In this document: in pieces, positions 1-8,879 of the stretch | How the letters are laid out: every line of letters begins with the position of its first letter | Position numbering within the stretch: the stretch's first letter is position 1 | NCBI GenBank assembly: GCA_963974485.1 | Contig: CAXBBS010000008.1 | Location: 1-64,000, forward strand | Source: JAALKW01 sp963974485 | Lineage (GTDB): Bacteria; Pseudomonadota; Gammaproteobacteria; Legionellales; Legionellaceae | Direction: 5' to 3' | Length of the DNA stretch: 64,000 bases | Notes under the pieces: generated by a model | Databases searched by the model: none | What the model was told of the DNA's origin: nothing | What the model saw: the letters and a program-made list of their open reading frames with translations, nothing else | Program-made: the position numbers and the translations under genes

Positions 1-3000
1 GGGAGCTCAGACTCAAGCTCATCAAAAGCTTCAAAACGCTCCTTCGCAGCAGTGTTTACAACCATGCCTGAAGGCTTATCACCCTGAAGCTCTTTCTCTG
101 AAGATAAGACCGGTTTCTCATCCGTGGCCGTAGACTGTTGGTCTGCCTTAAGTGCCGCAGCTCTGACAAGTCCAGCCTGAATAGCTTTGAGGGCCTGCTC
201 GAGCTCCTTTCTTTGTGCTATGAGTCGAGCTATGGCCTTGTCGGATTCGACTCTTTCAACAGGTTTGACTTTGGAGCCCTTGTGCTGAACGCTCTTTTCG
301 AGTTCATCAACCTCTTCACCCGTGCGAGCAAGAGAGGCTTGGAGATCTTGAATTGCTTGAACTGCACCGCGTGACGAGTCATCCGTTTTAAGCGCTTCAA
401 CTTCATCAGCGATGCGAGCAAGTTCACTTTCGAGCCTTGTAATTGTATTTTGGGGTAAATACCCACGCATTATCCAGGCCCCTTTGCTTGCAGCTTCTTT
501 TTCCCGCTTAACTGTATCCTCAGGTATACCCAATCCTTGCGCATCACCGCCGGCTTTCTTTTGACCTGGAGCTGAGGAAGAAGTCGGTGGTTGCGTTGAA
601 AATGGACCACCCTTAGCATTTAACAATGCCTCTTTTCCCAGCTCAACTGTACCAGAAGGTATACCCAATCCCTGCGCATCATCGCCGGCTTTCTTTTGAC
701 CTGGAGCTGAGGAAGAAGTCGGTGGTTGCGTTGAAAATGGACCACCCTTAGCATTTAACAATGCCTCTTTTCCCAGCTCAACTGTACCAGAAGGTATACC
801 CAATCCTTGCGCATCATCGTCGGCTTTCTTTTGACCTGAAGCTGGTGAAGAAGTCGGTGATTGCGTTGAAAATCGACCACCCTTAGCATTTAACAACGCC
901 TCTTTTCCCAGCTTAACTGTACCAGAAGGTATACCCAATCCCTGCGCATCATTGTCGGCTTTCTTTTGACCGGAAGCTGAGGAAGAAGTCGATGATGGAT
1001 TTGAAAATGGACCAACGCCAGCATCTTTCAACGCCTGCTGACGTTCTTTAACTATACCCTCATGTATACCCCGTTTGGGAGCATCACCGCCGGCTTTCTT
1101 TTGACCTGGAGCTGAGGAAGAAGTCGGTGGTTGCTTTGAAAATGGACCACCCTTAGCATTTAACAACGCCTCTTTTCTCAGCTCAACTGTACCAGAAGGT
1201 ATACCCAATGCCAGAGCTTCAGCGAGGCTTTCGGATGCTGTGCTAAGGGCTGCAAGCGCTTTATCAATCGCTGCTTGGAGGCTTGTAATACGTTCAAGGA
1301 CTCTTTCTTCGCTGTATTCGTCACTTAAGAGGTCACTTAACACATCCACGCTTTCTTGTTTGATCTCGCTTATCTTCTCACTCAGGTATTTTTTTAAGTA
1401 ATCCTTTTTCTTTTGCGTGGTGACATATTCCTCGCTCTTGGCGTTGATTTTTTCTGTAGTGACCGTCAACTTAGTGTTACAGACTTCGAAGGCTGCAACC
1501 ACTTGCTCAACCTTGCTTTCGAGGGTCTCAAGAGATTCCTTAACATAAGATGTGCACTTTTCAAGGGTATCACTCGTCTCGGATTCGAAGCTGACAGCAG
1601 TGCTTAACCCCTCCAGGAAATATCCTGCGATCACGTCTATCTGCCCCTCGACCTGAGATGTAAAGATCTGCTGATTGGCACTGAGTTTTTCTTTTGTCTC
1701 AGCGAACATATGATTACAGTTGTCGAAAACTGTAAGCGTTGCATCAACATTGCCTTCGAGGGTTACAAGGCCCTTCTCAACGTATGTATCGAGTTGGCTC
1801 AGGACTTCCTTAGTTGTGCCAGTCTTGTCTAGCTCGAAAGCATAATCTAATCCCGCCAAGATCTCTTTTTCGAGCTTACCTTTCTGCGTATTCAGTTGAT
1901 TTTTAAAGAAATCTCGATCCTCCTCCTCGGTAACTTCGGCATCGATCTTGGCGTTGATTTTTTCTATAGCCTCAGTCAACATGGTATTGTATTTCATGCC
2001 TGCTTCATAAAATTTATCGTCATCACTGAGGCCTGATTCTTCCTCCACCTCCGTGGACTCGTCGACGGATTGTTCAGTGAGAGTATCTTCGCTAGCCATT
2101 TGGATATTTTCACTAGCAATTTTTAAATCCTCGATGGCTTTATTAACTTCCTGAACGAGAGGAGCGATCTTTTCTTTAGCTTTGTCCTGCGAGGCCTGTG
2201 CCGGCCAACCCTTTTTCACCTGCCCAACGAGTCGAGAATACTCGGCTATGGCAGACTTGAGCTTCTTATAGGCCCCAACCGCCGCATCGGTATTAGGAGA
2301 AGACGTACCCATAATTTTCTCTATCTCATCTCCGAATGCATTGCTTTGAGCATTAAGAAATTCAACCATTTTATCGTCGATGGTAGATAACACATTCTTA
2401 TACGCACTATTTAGACTTTGAAACTCAGCTTTTTTCTCAGGATTTTTATCTGGATGATACAAAAGAGCGAGTCTACGATATTCTGTCTTTAGAGCTCTCT
2501 CTGGATTTACCTGCTTTAATGCTCCGGCTTCTATCGCCTCATTCATCATCGTCTCAAATGCTTTCTCAGAGATCACCTTACCTTTCGAGTCATTATTAGA
2601 ACTAAGTGGGGGTATCTCCGTAACTGGAGGAACATTATCCGACGCAGGCCGAGTCACTAATGCTACATTTAAATCCTCCGTTGAAGGAGTTTCTGACTGG
2701 CTTACAGTTGCACTGTTATCTACAGGTTCATCTTCAATAACCAGATTTTCTGCTGTAGAACCACGTGCCTTTGTAAGAGGTAAATTATCCCTATGATTAA
2801 CAGCATCACGTTCGATTGCTGCATGCTCTACGTCTTTTAATAGTAACCGAACGGGCTCTGTAACCTCCTCGGGAACAGCATTTTGTTCTTGTTGAGTTAA
2901 ATAATTATCATATAGAAACTTTGCTATAACACCAGCAATAACCCCAACTGACAATGTGCTGACAGTTCTCGATGGTGTTCTGCTTAGAACTGCACCTGAA

Positions 3001-4085
3001 AGTGCAACGACAGCCATTTTTCCCATCACATTAAGGGCTTGCTCAAATAACTCGACAGGAGCTACGTTGGACTCGGATGCCCTCTCTACAAACTTAACAA
3101 GCGTATCGCTGGCTTCTGTTACAGCCTCTTGCTCTTCTGATGACGCATTGGATGAAAGTTCACCTTTTAACAAAGCAGGTACCTCTGCTAACGACACAGG
3201 TTCTTTTTCTTTGTACACAACGAGTTGCAGAGCGGACAAATCACCGAGTCCGTCTAATTCTTCTACTTGCGGGTGAGGCTGAAGCGTATCTACATGTTTC
3301 GTTTGCGGATAAAATTTATTAAGCTGGGACATGAGCTTCTGTAAGCGCTCAATGAACACTGGATCATTTTGTTTAGGAAGAACAAAAGGCATCAGTGATC
3401 CAGGCTGATTTTTAGATGCTTTGTTTATCAATTGCTTTATTTCGTGGGTAAGAGGAGCTTTTGGGTCGAACGGTAGATTCGCAAAAGACACGTTAGATCC
3501 TGATTTTACAACGACCTGATTTTGACTAGCACTCGATAAATTTTCATCTTGGGATACCTCTGATGATTGCTGAGATTTAGCTCGCTCGTTCTCACGAAGA
3601 ACACGAATAGCCTTGATTTCTGCTTGAAGCGCTTTTATAACAGGCTCATTAGCAGAATTATTTCGTAGGGCTTCCTCAAGCTTACTGTCAATCGTAACCA
3701 CTGCTATATCAGAACGACCTGTAACGTATTGTACATGCCTCACCACAACCTCTGCTTTGCTTTCGACAGCAACAATAACTGCAGCAATTTCCTTCAAATC
3801 ATCAATCTTAGATATGCCCGACGAAATAGCCGCTTCAATTGAAGCTTTAAATAGATCGTCAATACGCTTTTCAAAATCCACCATCGTTTTCTGCACTTCG
3901 CTCACAACCGTCTCATTCAAAACAGCGCGTGCAGCGCCCAGTGCCGTCTGAAGCGCCGCTCTTAATTCACTCTTATCTTCGGAAGATTCATTGGACCCTG
4001 TCATTTCAACGCCTTTCTCATCGTCTTTGGGTCTCGAAGAAGAAAGCAAATCTTTCAATCTCTCAAACAAGCTTTTATCAGCCAC
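1..4085 (-). CDS. Giant J-domain, coiled-coil and repeat protein (C-terminus outside the window)
   Basis: An open frame runs leftward from a GTG at 4085 to the window edge with no stop seen, giving at least 1361 residues. The GTG is preceded by a strong GGAGGTG ribosome site. Order of parts: charged helical N-terminus; a weakly hydrophobic stretch at about residues 350-395 (GVIAGVIAKFLYDNYL); a J-domain-like segment at about 525-575 with YRRLALLYHPDKNPEKKAEF, where HPD is encoded at 2448-2456; long Glu/Lys-rich coiled coil with degenerate repeats (about 590-960); five 45-residue tandem repeats (about 960-1186); then more coiled coil. The HPD motif normally stimulates Hsp70 ATPase. A J-domain in the middle of a huge non-chaperone protein suggests an effector that recruits host or bacterial Hsp70; this is inference. 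No overall family was recognised. Confidence 0.85.
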   Translation of the reverse strand, partial: MADKSLFERLKDLLSSSRPKDDEKGVEMTGSNESSEDKSELRAALQTALGAARAVLNETVVSEVQKTMVDFEKRIDDLFKASIEAAISSGISKIDDLKEIAAVIVAVESKAEVVVRHVQYVTGRSDIAVVTIDSKLEEALRNNSANEPVIKALQAEIKAIRVLRENERAKSQQSSEVSQDENLSSASQNQVVVKSGSNVSFANLPFDPKAPLTHEIKQLINKASKNQPGSLMPFVLPKQNDPVFIERLQKLMSQLNKFYPQTKHVDTLQPHPQVEELDGLGDLSALQLVVYKEKEPVSLAEVPALLKGELSSNASSEEQEAVTEASDTLVKFVERASESNVAPVELFEQALNVMGKMAVVALSGAVLSRTPSRTVSTLSVGVIAGVIAKFLYDNYLTQQEQNAVPEEVTEPVRLLLKDVEHAAIERDAVNHRDNLPLTKARGSTAENLVIEDEPVDNSATVSQSETPSTEDLNVALVTRPASDNVPPVTEIPPLSSNNDSKGKVISEKAFETMMNEAIEAGALKQVNPERALKTEYRRLALLYHPDKNPEKKAEFQSLNSAYKNVLSTIDDKMVEFLNAQSNAFGDEIEKIMGTSSPNTDAAVGAYKKLKSAIAEYSRLVGQVKKGWPAQASQDKAKEKIAPLVQEVNKAIEDLKIASENIQMASEDTLTEQSVDESTEVEEESGLSDDDKFYEAGMKYNTMLTEAIEKINAKIDAEVTEEEDRDFFKNQLNTQKGKLEKEILAGLDYAFELDKTGTTKEVLSQLDTYVEKGLVTLEGNVDATLTVFDNCNHMFAETKEKLSANQQIFTSQVEGQIDVIAGYFLEGLSTAVSFESETSDTLEKCTSYVKESLETLESKVEQVVAAFEVCNTKLTVTTEKINAKSEEYVTTQKKKDYLKKYLSEKISEIKQESVDVLSDLLSDEYSEERVLERITSLQAAIDKALAALSTASESLAEALALGIPSGTVELRKEALLNAKGGPFSKQPPTSSSAPGQKKAGGDAPKRGIHEGIVKERQQALKDAGVGPFSNPSSTSSSASGQKKADNDAQGLGIPSGTVKLGKEALLNAKGGRFSTQSPTSSPASGQKKADDDAQGLGIPSGTVELGKEALLNAKGGPFSTQPPTSSSAPGQKKAGDDAQGLGIPSGTVELGKEALLNAKGGPFSTQPPTSSSAPGQKKAGGDAQGLGIPEDTVKREKEAASKGAWIMRGYLPQNTITRLESELARIADEVEALKTDDSSRGAVQAIQDLQASLARTGEEVDELEKSVQHKGSKVKPVERVESDKAIARLIAQRKELEQALKAIQAGLVRAAALKADQQSTATDEKPVLSSEKELQGDKPSGMVVNTAAKERFEAFDELESEL
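526..1200 (-). repeat. Five 135-bp tandem repeats inside the J-domain gene
   Basis: The landmark ATACC recurs at 526, 661, 796, 931, 1066 and 1201, an exact 135-base period (45 codons). Units at 661 and 796 are nearly identical in DNA; the one starting near 931-1066 is the most diverged (TTTGGGAGC instead of the usual AATCC). The encoded unit has the core VELGKEALLNAKGGPF, then a Ser/Pro/Gln-rich linker and QKKAGDDAQGLG. Near-identity at the DNA level implies recent expansion, so copy number may vary between strains. Confidence 0.9.
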
Positions 4086-4202
4086 AGAACACCTCCGTTC
4101 CACGCATACAAATTCAGCATGGTTGTAAAATATGTTGCCTATGACTTAAAAGTAGACCATTTTTTTACTTTTTGCTTTTTGATGTTGAATCGAATGAAGA
4201 AC

Positions 4203-4527
4203 GACAGCGGAGACGGGTTTTATTTGATCTTAATGGCTTACATCCAATCATAGCCTATACTTAATACAAGCCGAGCTTTCCGGCAAGCTGCGTGCCGTTG
4301 TCGCTCATAGGTTACGTAATAAAACAGGTGAGGTTTCACAAAACTTTCATCATTTTTATGCTCCCGACCCAAGAGACCCAATCAAAGCCATTCGTGAGTC
4401 TCAAACGGCCGATGATTACATTGCTTACATGTCAAAAGATAAATCCTGGGGGCGTATAACAGAAGCACAAGTATTAGGCGAAGCACTTGGTGTTAATATT
4501 CAAGTTCAACCCTATGATAAACAATAA
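4203..4527 (+). pseudogene. Remnant of an OTU-type cysteine protease gene
   Basis: The gap 4086-4542 has no intact gene, but one frame ending at TAA 4525-4527 reads through residues such as DDYIAYMSKDKSWG and TEAQVLGEALGVNIQVQP, the pattern around the WG motif of OTU deubiquitinase-like domains. About 80 residues upstream, in another frame, is GDGFYLI, resembling the OTU catalytic motif DGxCLF with Cys changed to Tyr. The spacing fits an OTU domain. There is no start codon, a frame change lies between 4239 and 4254, a stop (TAG 4251) interrupts the first frame, and the last His region is missing. I read this as a decayed gene. The family assignment rests on motif pattern only. Confidence 0.45.
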
Positions 4528-4542
4528 AAAAGTGAGTCCGCA

Positions 4543-5382
4543 ATGAAAAAAAAATTTAATGCACTAACACTCGAAGAAGAACACGTCATCATAGATAAAG
4601 GCACGGAAAAACCTTTTTCAGGAAAATATACAACCCATGTTCAGGACGGTGTTTATGTCTGTAAACAGTGTGATGCCCAACTCTATCTTGCGGCTCACAA
4701 GTTTCCTTCATCGTGTGGCTGGCCAAGTTTTGATGATGAAATACCCGGAGCGATTAGACGAAAAATCGATGCTGATGGCAGGCCTGAAATCGTGTGTTCT
4801 CAGTGTGATGGCCATTTGGGTCATGTTTTTGAAGGCGAGCACTTAACGCCTAAAAATATTCGGCATTGTGTCAATTCAATATCCATGAATTTTATGAAAA
4901 AAGCGTATTTTGCTGGCGGATGTTTTTGGGGAATTGAGCACCTCATGCAACAACAAAACGGTGTATTAACCGTTGTATCGGGCTATATGGGTGGGCATGT
5001 TGAACATCCCACCTATAACCAAGTATGCCAAAACGATACAGGCCATGTGGAAGCCGTCGAAGTTTTATATCATTCAAATCAAGTCACGTATGAAACATTA
5101 GGCAAGCTTTTTTTCGAAATTCATGATCCCACGCAACATGACGGCCAAGGCCCCGACAAAGGCAATCAATATGCTTCCGTGATATTTTATAGCGATGATG
5201 AAGAAAAACAGACGGCTGAATATTTAATTAAAAAATTAATCAAATCAGGGCTGAGTATCAGCACAAAAATAATGCCGGTCCAAATATTTTGGAAAGCCGA
5301 AGAAAGCCATCAAAATTATTATGAAAAACATCACAAAGCACCTCACTGCCATCGCTATCAAAAACGATTTTTTGATGAGTGA
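4543..5382 (+). CDS. msrAB: Bifunctional methionine sulfoxide reductase MsrB-MsrA fusion
   Basis: 279 residues repairing both methionine sulfoxide epimers. The MsrB half comes first (about 1-115), with two zinc CxxC pairs (CKQC, CSQC), the GWPSF motif and the catalytic cysteine in RHCVNS. The MsrA half (about 118-279) carries the active-site GCFWG and the GYMGG and HDPTQ motifs. No signal peptide is visible, so it is probably cytoplasmic. The B-then-A order is less common than A-then-B in Neisseria or Helicobacter fusions, but is known. It stands alone behind the OTU remnant, with only a modest ribosome site (GTGAG). Confidence 0.93.
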   Translation: MKKKFNALTLEEEHVIIDKGTEKPFSGKYTTHVQDGVYVCKQCDAQLYLAAHKFPSSCGWPSFDDEIPGAIRRKIDADGRPEIVCSQCDGHLGHVFEGEHLTPKNIRHCVNSISMNFMKKAYFAGGCFWGIEHLMQQQNGVLTVVSGYMGGHVEHPTYNQVCQNDTGHVEAVEVLYHSNQVTYETLGKLFFEIHDPTQHDGQGPDKGNQYASVIFYSDDEEKQTAEYLIKKLIKSGLSISTKIMPVQIFWKAEESHQNYYEKHHKAPHCHRYQKRFFDE

Positions 5383-5446
5383 TGAAAAGACGCCTTAAGC
5401 TTACCCTTGAGCAGAAAGCAAAAAAAACGCATCTTGTTGTCTAAAA

Positions 5447-5475
5447 TTGACATATATCATTTTATGATATAAAAT
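5447..5475 (+). promoter_or_regulatory. Promoter with overlapping operator dyad for the HigBA-like pair
   Basis: TTGACA at 5447-5452, a 17-base spacer and TAAAAT at 5470-5475. The spacer is filled by a perfect inverted repeat TATATCA-TTTTA-TGATATA (5453-5471), the natural place for antitoxin autorepression. The toxin ATG at 5483 is only 7 bases beyond the -10, so the toxin message should be leaderless or nearly so. Confidence 0.8.
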
Positions 5476-5482
5476 AGTCTTA

Positions 5483-5773
5483 ATGAACTGGGAAATAAAA
5501 ATACCAACTAAAGTTGGAAAACAAATTAAAAAGCTTCCTAAAGCAGCTCGGTCTGCTTTGCTTTTGTTAATGCGAGATCTTGAAAGCAATGGCCCATCCA
5601 CAGGTGGGGGCTGGAAAAATTACGGTAAATTAAAGGGCATGCTTGGTGATAAGCGTCACTGTCATTTAAGTAAGGGACGACCAACCTATGTGTGCTGTTG
5701 GGAAGTTACTGATAAAAAGTTAAAGATTACGGAGGTGTACTATGTCGGCACTCACGAAAAAGCACCATACTGA
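5483..5773 (+). CDS. RelE/HigB-type toxin
   Basis: 96-residue basic protein (MNWEIKIPTKVGKQIKKLPK) with the helix-helix-then-beta pattern of RelE/HigB superfamily mRNA interferases (COG2026-like) and a C-terminal strand KITEVYYVGTHEKAPY. These toxins cut mRNA on the ribosome. The toxin gene comes first and overlaps the antitoxin gene by 32 bases, as in HigBA systems. No Shine-Dalgarno sequence precedes its ATG, whereas the antitoxin has a strong one, which would favour antitoxin synthesis. Confidence 0.8.
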   Translation: MNWEIKIPTKVGKQIKKLPKAARSALLLLMRDLESNGPSTGGGWKNYGKLKGMLGDKRHCHLSKGRPTYVCCWEVTDKKLKITEVYYVGTHEKAPY

Positions 5774-6098
5774 TTCAGTTGCCAAAGTTTCTTGGCATGG
5801 TGCTCTATATGCTGTTCCTGTTAAAATTATGGAGCATTATAAGGTTGAGCCAGATAACAAAAGTTACATTACTGTTGATGATTTATTTAGTGACTTAATA
5901 GATGATTCGAGCGAGCCTGGCGTTTTATTGAAAGGCTTACGCTACCGTGAAGACTTAACTCAGGTTGAGCTTGCTAAACAATTAAATATTAGCCAAGCGA
6001 ATCTTTCTGCTATGGAGCATGGGCGTCGAACGATTGGTAAAGAGCTGGCTAAACGTATATCCGATATTTTTAGTTTGGACTACAGGCTTTTTCTCTAA
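5742..6098 (+). CDS. XRE-family antitoxin
   Basis: 118 residues. The C-terminal half (about 62-118) is a Cro/C1-type helix-turn-helix (LTQVELAKQLNISQANLSAMEHGR). The N-terminal half should bind the toxin. The ATG follows GGAGGTG at ideal spacing, inside the 3' end of the toxin gene. The likely binding site is the dyad at 5453-5471. Confidence 0.87.
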   Translation: MSALTKKHHTDSVAKVSWHGALYAVPVKIMEHYKVEPDNKSYITVDDLFSDLIDDSSEPGVLLKGLRYREDLTQVELAKQLNISQANLSAMEHGRRTIGKELAKRISDIFSLDYRLFL

Positions 6099-6150
6099 AA
6101 GTAATCATGTGATGATTTTGCCTCGCTTACTTATGACGTTAATCCCACAT

Positions 6151-6192
6151 AAGTATGACTCATACGGAGTATGGTCCATATGAGTCATACTT
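6151..6192. terminator. Strong 14-bp hairpin between convergent genes
   Basis: Perfect inverted repeat AAGTATGACTCATA (6151-6164) and TATGAGTCATACTT (6179-6192) with a 14-base loop, between the convergent antitoxin and epmB 3' ends. It lacks a long T-run, so it may stop transcription weakly in both directions or stabilise 3' ends. Confidence 0.55.
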
Positions 6193-6201
6193 TCGAGGAG
6201 T

Positions 6202-7185
6202 TCACCGAACCAAAACTTTACTCTTCGCTCCCGGCACTTCTTGCACCAACCTGGGCACCAGATACCCTGGGAGATGAGCAGGTAACGCGGCCAACAATTC
6301 TTTAATTATTCTATCCGACACACTAAAATGCGCAGCACCTTCGACTTTATCTAATACGTGCAAATAATAAGGCAGTACGCCACACGTCCATAGGCGTTGA
6401 CTCAACGCAACCAAAGCATCGATAGAGGCATTCACCCCAGCAAGCAAGACCGATTGGTTGAGCACATGACAGCCGGCCTCGCGCAAAGCACGGCACGCAT
6501 CCAATACCCCCGCGCTTAGTTCAGCCGCGTGATTCGCGTGCAACACCACCACACACTGAAAACGCGCATTTGATAATAATTTACATAAATTAGCATCAAT
6601 CCGTTCCGGCAAGACCACCGGTAATCGCGTGTGAATACGCAGTGTATGCACGTGCGGTATCGCCTCTAACGCTTGAATCAAAAATTGCAGCGTTGCATCC
6701 GGTGCGAGTAATGGATCGCCCCCACTTAAAATCACCTCGTGAATACTTGCATCAGCTTCTATATAAGCCAGAGCATTCGCCCAACCTGCCCGGCCTGGAT
6801 TATTATCCGCATAAGGAAAATGTCGCCGAAAACAATACCGGCAATTCACCGCGCACGCCCCCGCAACTGTAAGTAATACACGCCCTGCATATTTATGTAT
6901 CAATCCAGGCATAGAATTATAGGCCGCTTCATCGAGTGGATCAGTAACAAATCCTGGCTCCGATATAAGTTCATCGGATATTGCTAACACTTGTCGCAAG
7001 AGCGGATCGTTGGGATCGCCTTTTTTCATGCAAGCAGCAAAACCGCGAGGTACACGTGTTTTAAATACCTGCTCGGCAGCTGCACTGCCCAGTGTGTCAG
7101 ATAGCTCTAAATAATCAAGCAACGCACGCGAAGAAACAAAGCCGTCCGCCAAAATACGTTGCCAAGAAGCGTTCGTTTCTCGCAT
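6202..7185 (-). CDS. epmB: EF-P (R)-beta-lysylation protein EpmB (lysine 2,3-aminomutase family)
   Basis: 327-residue radical SAM enzyme that turns alpha-lysine into (R)-beta-lysine for modification of elongation factor P. The iron-sulfur motif CAVNCRYCFRRHFPY is at about residues 109-123, followed by the SGGDPLL loop typical of the KamA family. Length fits EpmB rather than the longer catabolic KamA. It is divergently paired with efp 71 bases away, the normal arrangement. The partner ligase epmA is not in this window. Confidence 0.93.
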   Translation of the reverse strand: MRETNASWQRILADGFVSSRALLDYLELSDTLGSAAAEQVFKTRVPRGFAACMKKGDPNDPLLRQVLAISDELISEPGFVTDPLDEAAYNSMPGLIHKYAGRVLLTVAGACAVNCRYCFRRHFPYADNNPGRAGWANALAYIEADASIHEVILSGGDPLLAPDATLQFLIQALEAIPHVHTLRIHTRLPVVLPERIDANLCKLLSNARFQCVVVLHANHAAELSAGVLDACRALREAGCHVLNQSVLLAGVNASIDALVALSQRLWTCGVLPYYLHVLDKVEGAAHFSVSDRIIKELLAALPAHLPGYLVPRLVQEVPGAKSKVLVR

Positions 7186-7256
7186 TTAATCATCAGTCTT
7201 GATAAACTCTCCGCACTGTAACGAAACATTCAAATAATCTCAACCGTGGAGCCACC

Positions 7257-7826
7257 ATGGCAAACTATAGCACCAATGAATTCAAAAACGGCCTCAAACT
7301 CTTGGTCGACGACGCACCTTGTAGCATTATTGACTGTGAATTTGTCAAACCAGGTAAAGGTCAAGCGTTTACACGTGTCAAAATTAGAAATTTAAAAACA
7401 GGCCGTGTGGTCGAACGCACCTATAAATCAGGCGAATCACTTCCCGGTGCGGATGTTATCGAACTCGAGATGCAATATTTATACACCGACGGTGAATACT
7501 GGCACTTTATGGTTCCAGATACGTTTGAGCAGTATGTTGCCGACAACAAAGCCGTCGAAGGCGCGATCAATTGGATTAAACCTGAAGACATGTGCACCGT
7601 TACGCTTTGGAATAACGAGCCGTTAAGCATTGCATCACCGATGTTTGTGGTTTTAGCCATTACAGAAACCGATCCTGGTTTGCGAGGTGACACCTCAGGC
7701 GGTGGCGGCAAGCCTGCTACACTCGAAACGGGTGCTGTGGTTCGTGTACCGTTGTTTATTCAGCCCGGTGAACTGATTAAAGTCGATACCCGAACAGGCG
7801 ATTATGTTTCTCGAGCAAAAGACTAA
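7257..7826 (+). CDS. efp: Translation elongation factor P
   Basis: 189 residues, full length. EF-P relieves ribosome stalling at polyproline stretches. The modification loop reads KPGKGQAF, with the lysine that EpmA/EpmB would beta-lysylate at about position 34. The C-terminal OB fold ends in VDTRTGDYVSRAK, the family signature. GGAG precedes the ATG. It should matter here because proteins such as the proline-repeat protein at 57.5 kb need EF-P. Confidence 0.97.
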   Translation: MANYSTNEFKNGLKLLVDDAPCSIIDCEFVKPGKGQAFTRVKIRNLKTGRVVERTYKSGESLPGADVIELEMQYLYTDGEYWHFMVPDTFEQYVADNKAVEGAINWIKPEDMCTVTLWNNEPLSIASPMFVVLAITETDPGLRGDTSGGGGKPATLETGAVVRVPLFIQPGELIKVDTRTGDYVSRAKD

Positions 7827-7838
7827 ACATCTTACAGC

Positions 7839-8567
7839 TTAAGCCGCGCGCAACATTTTAATTTGCGCCGCTAACTGATCATAACCTGCCTCAACATTCA
7901 CGTAGGGCTTGCTGGTTAAGTACACCGACAGCGAGCCATCATCATCGGGCGTTGAGGCCTGTAACACCGCATTAAAATCCGAGTATTTTAGCCGCGTATA
8001 ATCCGTTTTTTTTGTAACCAAATAGAAATTACGATAGGCCTTAGGGTGCGGTACATGAAGTGCTTCGGCCTCATCCGCAAGGCTTGCGCCAGGGTAATAT
8101 GCTTTCAGTGAATAGTCTTCGTTATTATGCACCGCAATCACCGTTTGATTGCTCGGCAATTCGGCTTTCACTCGCTGAGCTAACTGTTTCACCAAGCCAT
8201 GCGCCTTGGCTGAATAAGGCCCAAATTGCTGTAACGTTTTTTTAATGCCGGCATCTGTAAACATACGATTAGGATCAAATTCATAACGTCTCTTATCAAG
8301 ATGAAACGCAATGTTCCGCCCACCCGGATGATGCAAGGTCACAATGCTTCCTCCCTCAGCATCAATCACGGCACGTGCGGCTCGCAACGCCGTTGTTTCA
8401 TTCTGATGAACATGGATAAATGCTTTGCCGTGACCATGCTGGATGGTCTCGATGACAACCTGGGTATCACCCAACTGAACGCGTTTACGCATGTTCGTTG
8501 CATGCCCCGCACCAAAAACAAACATGAACATCAACATAAAAAAAAGAAACACACGAGGTAAAAACAT
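7839..8567 (-). CDS. Secreted protein of unknown function
   Basis: Begins with a strongly hydrophobic leader (FLPRVFLFFMLMFMFVFGAGHA) that looks like a signal peptide cleaved after GHA, followed by about 215 mature residues. I chose ATG 8567; a GTG at 8573 is also possible. Notable motifs are HHPGGRNIAFHLDKRRYEFDPN and AVHNNEDYSLKAY, whose conserved His, Arg, Glu and Asn pattern suggests a periplasmic hydrolase or amidase-like fold, but I cannot name the family. It is convergent with efp, with a 12-base gap. Confidence 0.75.
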   Translation of the reverse strand: MFLPRVFLFFMLMFMFVFGAGHATNMRKRVQLGDTQVVIETIQHGHGKAFIHVHQNETTALRAARAVIDAEGGSIVTLHHPGGRNIAFHLDKRRYEFDPNRMFTDAGIKKTLQQFGPYSAKAHGLVKQLAQRVKAELPSNQTVIAVHNNEDYSLKAYYPGASLADEAEALHVPHPKAYRNFYLVTKKTDYTRLKYSDFNAVLQASTPDDDGSLSVYLTSKPYVNVEAGYDQLAAQIKMLRAA

Positions 8568-8652
8568 AAACACTCACAGACATTAAATTTCACGAATTGT
8601 ACCAAAATAAACCACCAACAACAAGGGCTGCATCTTCCTTTTTGATCATTTA

Positions 8653-8714
8653 GCCCTCATCCGCCTTGGGCTATTTGGCGCTCGTCCATTTAAGCCCGCA
8701 GGGCGGATGAGGGC
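8653..8714. repeat. REP-like intergenic palindrome
   Basis: In the 300-base gap between two divergent genes, GCCCTCATCCGCC (8653-8665) is matched by its exact complement GGCGGATGAGGGC (8702-8714), with an inner GGGCT/AGCCC pair. It is GC-rich against AT-rich flanks and lies upstream of both genes, so a terminator role is unlikely. The CCTCATCCGCC core resembles extragenic repeats common in proteobacteria. The rest of the gap 8568-8879 is AT-rich promoter-like DNA with no gene. Confidence 0.55.
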
Positions 8715-8879
8715 CAAAATAACAATACATTAATCCCCAATCTTCTCACGAATGTTTCCACACACCTTTGAATTGTTAATATTTGATTCAAATTTACAAT
8801 AAGTTCATAAACATCACATGGCAATTACGTGTAAGCCGTCTATACTCCAACCTAATATATTATAAAACGAGCACCTTCA

